The translations under genes were made by a program, and so were the position numbers. A stretch of 64,000 nt of DNA from Aciduricibacillus chroicocephali (lineage in GTDB: Bacteria; Bacillota; Bacilli; Bacillales; Amphibacillaceae): NCBI RefSeq assembly GCF_030762805.1, contig NZ_CP129113.1:2246001-2310000 (forward strand), in the 5' to 3' direction. Below the pieces are notes generated by a model, which had not been told where the DNA came from, searched no databases, and saw only the letters and a program-made list of their open reading frames with translations. Every line of letters starts with the position of its first letter. Position 1 is the first letter of the stretch. Positions 58,468 to 64,000 of this stretch are shown piece by piece.

Positions 58468-59898
58468 TCAGTAAGTCGTCAAGCCTGTCGCTTTCTGCAC
58501 CCAGTATGTCGCTTCGAGAAGAGGGGTCAGGTCGTTTTCATATTTACTATAATCTGCCGTAATTTTACCGCCTTTATTATTCCATATCCGATCAAAGTAT
58601 TGATCAATATCTTTCATAACCGGCTTATCCAGTGGAGCTTCGATCTTCAAGTCACTTTCCAGATTAAGATCCCCCAAGTTACGGGCAGTAAAGTTCGCTG
58701 ATCCGCCAATTACCGTCGCTCGCTTTCCTTGCTTAATGAACATCATCTTCGTATGGAATTGATTCTTATTCGAATCATACCAGCGAATGCCGATACCCCC
58801 ATGCTTCTTCAACTCTCTCGCTATCGGCAAATTCGGAAGCCCTGTCTTGCCATGGCCAAAGGCGATTTTATTCGGGTCGAGTATGAGACGTACTTTAACG
58901 CCTCTTTCCTCAGCCTCTTTAAGTCTGTCAACGACCGCTCTTTCTGCGAGATAGAACATCGCCATATCAATTTCATCGCCTTTTTTTGTGTGATCCAGTG
59001 CCTGAAGGACGTGCTTTTCAATTTTCCCTTCTGTCAGATACTGTACAGCAATATCTCCTTTTCCAGCAGATTTCACCTTACCTTGATGATGCACCTTTGT
59101 CTTGCCGCCAGAATAATCAATAACTGCTTGTTCCGCTTCTACAATTTCATGAATAATATCTCCTTTGACGGCAAAACCAACGTTCGAAAAGTATCCGCTT
59201 GCGTCATGAGCATTTCCTGATGTGACAAGTGCTTCTTTTTCAGTGACGAACACTTTGCGGTGATTCGCCTTGACATTCAGAAGCAAAGCATAGGATCGTG
59301 CTGTAATCTTAGGCGCTCCGGAAGCGAGTGGATTCGGAAGCCAACCTTCTCCCGCCTGTCCGAACGGCCTCATGAATATGCGCCAAAATGCAGAATATGC
59401 CGGATTCGAGTCGCGCAGCTTGTCCAGATTCGTGACAACGACTTCCACGCCGTTAGCCTCCAGCTTTTTCAAATGTTTATCTTCATAAGAATGATATCCC
59501 GCATTGATCGGATCAGTAATAAGGACTGCTTGCATATCGGGATGTTTCTTTTTCTGTGCTATAAGCTTCTCGGTCAACTGATCCGCCAGTTTTGGAAAAT
59601 CACGTGACTCATCTGTATAGCTATTAAGTAGAAACATATCAACGACTACAAAATGCTGAGCCTGTTCAATCATTTTGAATGCCTTTTGAAAAATTTGCTG
59701 ATCGTGAACAGGTTTTCTGTCCTTTTTATAAGATAGGTTTTGAAGAAATTCAACTTCATCCACATGATGAACGCTTCCTTCCATAGACAATCCTTCCGGT
59801 AAATTCTTGTAATGATTAAACAACATGACAATGACCATGACACCGAGAATTAACGGAATTAGCCAAAGCCACTTTTTAGATAATAAATTATTTCGCAA
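58468..59898 (-). CDS. Phospholipase-D-superfamily protein with altered HKD motifs
   Basis: The protein is 476 aa. An N-terminal membrane anchor (WLWLIPLILGVMVIVMLFNH) is followed by two PLD-like lobes. The active-site motifs are H213-R-K-V-F-V-T-E with SGNAHD after it, and H382-T-K-M-M-F-I-K with GGSANFT after it. His and Lys are kept in both, but the final Asp of HxKx4D is Glu or Lys. The catalytic His pair is intact, so a phosphodiesterase or transferase activity remains possible. It is located outside the cell membrane. The substrate may be a phospholipid (cardiolipin-synthase-like). It is distinct from the full cardiolipin synthase at 35467. Confidence 0.82.
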   Translation of the reverse strand: MRNNLLSKKWLWLIPLILGVMVIVMLFNHYKNLPEGLSMEGSVHHVDEVEFLQNLSYKKDRKPVHDQQIFQKAFKMIEQAQHFVVVDMFLLNSYTDESRDFPKLADQLTEKLIAQKKKHPDMQAVLITDPINAGYHSYEDKHLKKLEANGVEVVVTNLDKLRDSNPAYSAFWRIFMRPFGQAGEGWLPNPLASGAPKITARSYALLLNVKANHRKVFVTEKEALVTSGNAHDASGYFSNVGFAVKGDIIHEIVEAEQAVIDYSGGKTKVHHQGKVKSAGKGDIAVQYLTEGKIEKHVLQALDHTKKGDEIDMAMFYLAERAVVDRLKEAEERGVKVRLILDPNKIAFGHGKTGLPNLPIARELKKHGGIGIRWYDSNKNQFHTKMMFIKQGKRATVIGGSANFTARNLGDLNLESDLKIEAPLDKPVMKDIDQYFDRIWNNKGGKITADYSKYENDLTPLLEATYWVQKATGLTTY

Positions 59899-60064
59899 AC
59901 CTTGTTCCTCCTCAAATAAGTCCAGTCTCTCTTGCTACCACCTTGCTGGTCTTTTGAAACTTCTTGCTTGCTAAATGCATAATTTGTTTATTTTTTCAGA
60001 CATCAGGGAAAAGGTTTTATGTTGAATTTTTACGGATATTGTCACTTAAAGGAGTGGACTGATA

Positions 60065-61288
60065 ATGCGCAAGAGGATTTTGTTTATTTCCGACCATGGG
60101 GATCCGCTTCAGACATTGGGCGGAAAACAGGCAGGTGGACAGAACAACTATGTGAGACAACTGGCCCTGGCATTATCTGATATGAATTATGCTGTTGATG
60201 TCGTGACTCATTGGAGCGACCCTAAGACTAAAAGAGTCGAGTATTTTGGCAAGGTCAATCGTGTAATCCGCATCGAAGCTGGTTATAAAGGTTTTGTTTC
60301 AAAAAATGATATGTACGGAATGCTCCCCAGATTTTATGATGAAATTGCAAATACACTTGATCTAAACGCTTATGATGCCATCCATTCTCATTACTGGCTT
60401 TCAGGTTTGCTCGGCTTGAAGATCGCTGAAAAGTACAATTTGCCCCTTATTCACACCTCTCATTCACTTGGCATCGCGAAGGCACATGCAACCGGCAAGC
60501 GGGACGAGCGCAGGCTTGCGGCTGAACGTCATATTTTGAGAAACGCCGACCAGATTATTGCTACAACGAAGAGCGAGAAAGAATTGATTGAGCAGTTCGC
60601 AAAGGGACATGCACCTGTTCATGTTATTTCCATCGGAGTGGACAAGGTATTTGAACCGGAATTAAGCAAAGCATCCAGCGGACAGGAACCCCTTTTCGTC
60701 TATGCCGGACGTTTGGAAGAGACAAAAGGGATTCATACACTGCTAAAAGCATTCAGTATTTTGAAGAAGAAGAATCCTGGCAATCGTGCAAAACTTATTC
60801 TCGCTGGTGGTGAGGCTTCACAAGTAGACTTGGAAAATGGCCTGCCAACAGTCCCAGCGCTTAAAGAGGCTGTGACTGGCATCGAGGAGGATGTCCGCTT
60901 TATTGGCCCCCAGCCGCCCGAAGTATTGGCTACCCTTTTCAACAAAGCACTTGCTACTGTCGTTCCTTCTTTCTATGAATCATTTGGAATGGTCGCGGCA
61001 GAAGCGCAAAGTTGCGGCTCCCCTGTCATCGCATCCAAAGTAGGTGGTCTAGCAAATATTGTTGTCGATGGAGAAACAGGACTTCTTACAATGCCAAGAG
61101 ATGCAGATGATCTTGCTCTTGCGATGGAAGCTTTCTTGGACAACCAGTTACTAGCAAGAAGAATGGGGCGTAACGCAGCCATTTATGCAAAAAAACATTT
61201 CCGTTGGAAGTCCATTACTGAACAGATTGCCGCATTGTATGAGGAGGGATCAAATCATGCAGAACATATCACATTGTTTGGCAACTGA
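60065..61288 (+). CDS. GT4 glycosyltransferase, sucrose-phosphate-synthase type
   Basis: The protein is 407 aa. GT-B features are GGKQAGGQNNYVRQLALALS near 19-38 (the G-G-Q-x-x-Y motif of sucrose-phosphate synthases and relatives), DAIHSHYWLSGLLG, HTSHSLGIAK, the second-lobe start FVYAGRLEETKGIHTLLKAF, and the EX7E motif in VPSFYESFGMVAAEAQSCGS. It would join UDP- or ADP-glucose to fructose 6-phosphate. The phosphatase-like gene overlaps its end by 32 bp, forming a synthase-phosphatase pair. A mannosylfructose-phosphate or glucosylglycerate-type synthase is an alternative. The upstream AAAGGAG site fits the ATG at 60065. Confidence 0.8.
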   Translation: MRKRILFISDHGDPLQTLGGKQAGGQNNYVRQLALALSDMNYAVDVVTHWSDPKTKRVEYFGKVNRVIRIEAGYKGFVSKNDMYGMLPRFYDEIANTLDLNAYDAIHSHYWLSGLLGLKIAEKYNLPLIHTSHSLGIAKAHATGKRDERRLAAERHILRNADQIIATTKSEKELIEQFAKGHAPVHVISIGVDKVFEPELSKASSGQEPLFVYAGRLEETKGIHTLLKAFSILKKKNPGNRAKLILAGGEASQVDLENGLPTVPALKEAVTGIEEDVRFIGPQPPEVLATLFNKALATVVPSFYESFGMVAAEAQSCGSPVIASKVGGLANIVVDGETGLLTMPRDADDLALAMEAFLDNQLLARRMGRNAAIYAKKHFRWKSITEQIAALYEEGSNHAEHITLFGN

Positions 61289-62012
61289 CCTCGATGGTAC
61301 ATTTGTCGGTGATAGAGAAGCACTTCTGGAATTGCTCAAGCATTATAAGCAATTGCCCGACCGTGTTTTTCTCGTCTACATAACCGGTCGTCATCTTGCA
61401 TCAGCTCTAGAATTGATCAAACAGGAGAATCTGCCAATCCCTGATGTGCTCGCTACAGATATCGGGACAGCAATCTATACATTCGAGAGCGGCAAATGGA
61501 TTGCCGATACGGCATGGGAGAGACAAATGAAAGACAGCTGGTTCCCGGAGCGAATAACAGAGATTGCTGCTGCCTGCCCTGGGCTGGAGAATCAAGGTTT
61601 GCCGGAGAATCGACGTGTATCCTTTTATGCCAGCTCACTGAGCGATGTGGAAGAATTTGAACAATCCCTGATCCATGCAGCTATTCCTCATAATCTAATC
61701 TACAGTTCCGGACGCGATCTGGACATTCTTCCAGAGAATAGCGGCAAAGCTGCAGCGCTTGAGTTCATTCTGAATCGGTATGGTATAGATCATGAACGTC
61801 TTCTCGTTGCAGGAGATTCAGGTAATGATTTTGACATGCTGAATCTTGGCTATCGTTCCGTAGTCGTTGGAAATGGTCTTGATGATCTCGCTGAATTGGA
61901 AGATCGGGAGACACTCTACCGTGCAAAAGCCCGTTGCGCTGGCGGAATTCTCGAAGCCTGGCAGCATTTCTTCCCTTCTCGTGAAAATAAAAAGGTTCCC
62001 GCATCAGAATAA
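61257..62012 (+). CDS. HAD-family sugar phosphatase, sucrose-phosphatase type
   Basis: The protein is 251 aa from the ATG at 61257 with GGAGGGA upstream, located inside the end of the synthase gene. HAD motifs are CLATDLDGTFVGD (D11 and D13), VYITGRHL, a lysine in ENSGKAAALEFILNRYG, and VAGDSGNDFDMLNLGYRSVV. The cap region and length match sucrose-6-phosphate phosphatases (S6PP). It would remove phosphate from the product of the preceding enzyme to pull the reaction forward. Together they would make sucrose or a related disaccharide, probably as compatible solute. Confidence 0.8.
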   Translation: MQNISHCLATDLDGTFVGDREALLELLKHYKQLPDRVFLVYITGRHLASALELIKQENLPIPDVLATDIGTAIYTFESGKWIADTAWERQMKDSWFPERITEIAAACPGLENQGLPENRRVSFYASSLSDVEEFEQSLIHAAIPHNLIYSSGRDLDILPENSGKAAALEFILNRYGIDHERLLVAGDSGNDFDMLNLGYRSVVVGNGLDDLAELEDRETLYRAKARCAGGILEAWQHFFPSRENKKVPASE

Positions 62013-62031
62013 TAGATGAGGGAACCTTTTT
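61990..62031. terminator. Bidirectional terminator between the sugar operon and phnE
   Basis: AAAAGGTTCCC and GGGAACCTTTTT are the outer arms. The phosphatase stop codon lies in the loop, and an inner CATC/GATG can extend the pairing. Confidence 0.88.
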
Positions 62032-62035
62032 ATTT

Positions 62036-62848
62036 TTATATGACACGCTTACGAATACGGGATGAGATTTGTTCTACAGTGATAACAACAACTAGAATCA
62101 TTAAGATGATCATCAACGCTTCGTCGAATTTTCTCAAAGACATTGCTGTGCTCAGTTCGACTCCAATACCACCGGCACCGACCAATCCGAGAATGACCGC
62201 CGAGCGTACTGCCTTCTCTATGGAAAACAAGCTCGTGCCTACAAATGACGGAAATCCTGCTGGCAGAATGGCACCCGCTATGACTCCAAAGCGTGATGCA
62301 CCAGCAGATTCCAAAGCTTCTGCCGGCCCTTTTTCCATTTCCTCAATTCTTTCTGAGAAGAAACGAGCGCAGAAACCGATTGTATCCACTGCTATTGTCA
62401 AAATCCCTGCCAGCGGTCCGAGTCCTACCGAGATAACAAAAATAAGAGCCCAGATGAGGTCTGGAATGGTACGCATGGCCGAAACAGCAGATTTAACCAC
62501 TGTTCTTATGAGTACATTTGAACAAGTATTTCTTGAACAGCACAGCGCAATCGGAATACTTGCCAGAACTCCAATGACCGTACCTACAAGGGCAATTTCA
62601 AATGTTTCCAACATCCGCATCATGATTGGAGTGAACCTGGACGGATCGGGCGGGAAGGCAGTCGCCACAAAGTTCCCCATATTTATGATGCCATTTACAA
62701 GCCGGGACCAATTTAACTCTGCACCTTGGAGCCCCAATCCTAATAAGACAGCAAACAAAATCCATGTAAGAACCGTCAGAGTACCTGGCTTCTTAAAACG
62801 TGGCGGAGCTTCCAAGGAAGGACGTTTCCCTTTCAGTTCATACATCAT
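62036..62848 (-). CDS. phnE: Phosphonate-type ABC transporter permease
   Basis: The protein is 270 aa with about six membrane helices. PhnE features are MRMLETFEIALVGTVIGVLA, SIPIALCCSRN, AMRTIPDLIWALIFVISVGL, the EAA loop in EKGPAEALESAGASRFGVIA, and LVGAGGIGVELSTAM. It imports phosphonate, phosphite or a similar anion together with PhnC and PhnD. The start overlaps the end of phnC by 4 bp. It is the last gene of the operon. Confidence 0.93.
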   Translation of the reverse strand: MMYELKGKRPSLEAPPRFKKPGTLTVLTWILFAVLLGLGLQGAELNWSRLVNGIINMGNFVATAFPPDPSRFTPIMMRMLETFEIALVGTVIGVLASIPIALCCSRNTCSNVLIRTVVKSAVSAMRTIPDLIWALIFVISVGLGPLAGILTIAVDTIGFCARFFSERIEEMEKGPAEALESAGASRFGVIAGAILPAGFPSFVGTSLFSIEKAVRSAVILGLVGAGGIGVELSTAMSLRKFDEALMIILMILVVVITVEQISSRIRKRVI

Positions 62849-63621
62849 GCCCCCTCCCTTTTTGCTTTTGCGAATTCAGACTCAACATCATAGAACCGTT
62901 CCAGTTCATAACGCTCCAATTTCTTGCTTGAAGCATCGAGGACAAGCTGCCCCTCTTTAAGCATCAATATCCTGTCTCCATATTCAAAAGCCAGATCAAT
63001 ATGGTGCAAAATGATTACAACAGCGAGTTTCCTTTCCTTCGCTATATCTGAGAGCAGTTCCATAATCTCTTTTCCGGCTTTCGGATCAAGACTGGCAATC
63101 GGTTCATCAGCAAGAATGACTTCCGGCTTCTGCATGAGCATTCTTGCGATGGCGACTCGCTGTTTTTGTCCTCCAGATAGCTCGTCTGACCGCCGCTCAG
63201 CCAAGTGAGCAAGTCCTACCCGGTCCAGACACTGCATTGCCTCTTTGCGTAAATCGTTTGACGCAAAGAGATTGAATGTATGGAACGCTACCGGCACCCT
63301 CCCTAGTGCCCCGAACAGAACATTTTGGAAGACAGACAAAGTTGGGACAAGGTTGAAGTGCTGAAAGACAATGCCGATTCTCTTCCTCAATTGTCGCAGC
63401 TGCTTTCTGTTCAAATCCGCAATCGGCTCTCCTGCTACTGAGATTTTTCCCTCAGATGGCTTTTCAAGTCCGGACAGACAGCGAAACAATGTGGACTTCC
63501 CCGAACCATTATGTCCCATTAGTATGACGCATTCGCCATTGTCGATAGAAAAGGAAACGTTCTTCAACCCTTGATTGCCATTCGGAAAAATCTTTGATAT
63601 CCCTTCTGTGTGAATCATCAT
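62845..63621 (-). CDS. phnC: Phosphonate-type ABC transporter ATPase
   Basis: The protein is 258 aa. Motifs are Walker A GHNGSGKST (36-44), the Q-loop in RIGIVFQHFNLVPTLSVFQN, DELSGGQKQRVAIARMLMQK, Walker B VILADEPIASLDP and the H-loop in VVIILHHIDLAFEYGDRILM. The phrase AFHTFNLFASNDLRKEAMQC is typical of PhnC rather than other importers. It powers uptake. It lies 8 bp downstream of phnD. Confidence 0.94.
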   Translation of the reverse strand: MMIHTEGISKIFPNGNQGLKNVSFSIDNGECVILMGHNGSGKSTLFRCLSGLEKPSEGKISVAGEPIADLNRKQLRQLRKRIGIVFQHFNLVPTLSVFQNVLFGALGRVPVAFHTFNLFASNDLRKEAMQCLDRVGLAHLAERRSDELSGGQKQRVAIARMLMQKPEVILADEPIASLDPKAGKEIMELLSDIAKERKLAVVIILHHIDLAFEYGDRILMLKEGQLVLDASSKKLERYELERFYDVESEFAKAKREGA

Positions 63622-63629
63622 TGGCCCTC

Positions 63630-64000
63630 CTATTGCAATTCAATTCCGAGCACTTTGTATGTCTCACGCATTTCATCAAAATCGGAATCTTTCACATCAA
63701 TGATCTTTGCCTTTTTATACTTATCATTCTCTTCGGATTGAAGCATTGCCTTTAGCAGCTCATCCTGGTGCTCAAGGAATGTTTCTTTCAACTTTGCACG
63801 CAATGACTCTGGCAGTTTGCTACTTGCAACAAAAGGATCTGCCGGAAGTGGCGGTCCCTCAGCCAAAATACGATAAGACCCTTCTCCGTCTTCTTCAGTC
63901 ATATCATCATAATCTCGTACCCCTGTAGCAAGCGCATCGACATCCCCACCACGCAAAGCTTCTATTCTCGCATCACCAAGCATCTCAATCTTCACATCTT
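63630..64000 (-). CDS. phnD: Phosphonate-type ABC transporter substrate-binding protein (partial)
   Basis: The frame is open from the stop at 63630 to the right edge, 123 codons, so only the C-terminal part is visible. RIEALRGGDVDALATGVRDY, then YRILAEGPPLPADPFVASSK, and a helical end (SLRAKLKETFLEHQDELLKA) are typical of PhnD/PtxB-like proteins: the ADP-G-vDa pattern and the strand-helix return to domain 1. The binding site residues are mostly in the missing part, so the substrate (phosphonate, phosphite or phosphate) remains open. Confidence 0.88.
   Translation of the reverse strand, partial: DVKIEMLGDARIEALRGGDVDALATGVRDYDDMTEEDGEGSYRILAEGPPLPADPFVASSKLPESLRAKLKETFLEHQDELLKAMLQSEENDKYKKAKIIDVKDSDFDEMRETYKVLGIELQ

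Noticed and set aside
1-64000. CRISPR arrays, rRNA operons, prophage or transposase genes
   Set aside because: No regularly spaced repeats, rRNA signatures, integrases or transposases were found on either strand.

Overview
The window reads as chromosomal DNA of a low-to-moderate G+C Gram-positive bacterium of the Bacillaceae type. The evidence is the strong purine-rich ribosome binding sites, the many U-tract terminators, an S-box leader and a yybP-ykoY leader, and a set of genes familiar from Bacillus (relatives of yukE/yukD/yukC/yukBA, ypmR-ypmS, yocH, ykpA, ywqA, yojM, recQ with a C-terminal HTH). The genus cannot be fixed from this sequence alone. No rRNA, tRNA, CRISPR array or intact transposase was found.

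Region 1 (1 to about 23.1 kb, all leftward) is a type VII secretion (T7SS) island. A candidate sigma-A promoter at 23060-23088 precedes a complete machine in the Staphylococcus-type order: WXG100 protein (esxA/yukE), esaA/yueB, essA, esaB/yukD, essB/yukC, essC/yukBA. Directly downstream come four small or accessory T7SS proteins, then an intact LXG toxin with a C-terminal non-specific endonuclease domain, then its YezG-type immunity protein. Beyond that (about 8.3 to 2.3 kb) lies an array of displaced toxin tips and immunity genes. It contains a GHH/HNH-like toxin tip with an Imm47-like gene, a lone GAD-like immunity gene, a frameshifted toxin tip with a Syd-like immunity gene, a decayed SUKH-like remnant, a 102-bp patch copied from the LXG gene, and paralogous membrane proteins. 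The toxin tips share the same LXG linker, and three near-identical hairpins punctuate the array. This is what recombination-driven toxin swapping should leave behind. The left edge carries an M16-fold protein lacking the zinc motif and the start of another small helical protein.

Region 2 (23.4-37 kb) holds an LtaS-family sulfatase, a DUF488 protein, a TerC-family membrane protein under a yybP-ykoY (manganese) riboswitch, a small coiled-coil protein, a CPA-type cation/proton antiporter, RecQ, an M29 aminopeptidase, a GT2 glycosyltransferase, an HxlR regulator and a cardiolipin synthase.

Region 3 (37-48.2 kb) holds a RarD-type EamA transporter, an S-box-controlled O-acetylhomoserine sulfhydrylase with an extra C-terminal domain, a YpmR/YpmS pair, a WYL regulator, a YkpA/YbiT-type ABC-F protein, a LysM-3D cell-wall protein, a DUF1002 exported protein, a DUF1450 protein and RidA. 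The roughly 460 bp between the ABC-F and LysM-3D genes contain several unexplained inverted repeats and a leftward terminator, a candidate structured RNA.

Region 4 (48.3-64 kb) holds a lysozyme-like protein, a TAXI-type TRAP transporter operon with two cre-like operators at its promoter, an SNF2 helicase with a SWIM finger, an MFS transporter, a Cu/Zn superoxide dismutase lipoprotein, a phospholipase-D-like protein, a two-gene operon resembling sucrose-phosphate synthase plus phosphatase, and a phosphonate-type ABC transporter (phnD-phnC-phnE) cut by the right edge.
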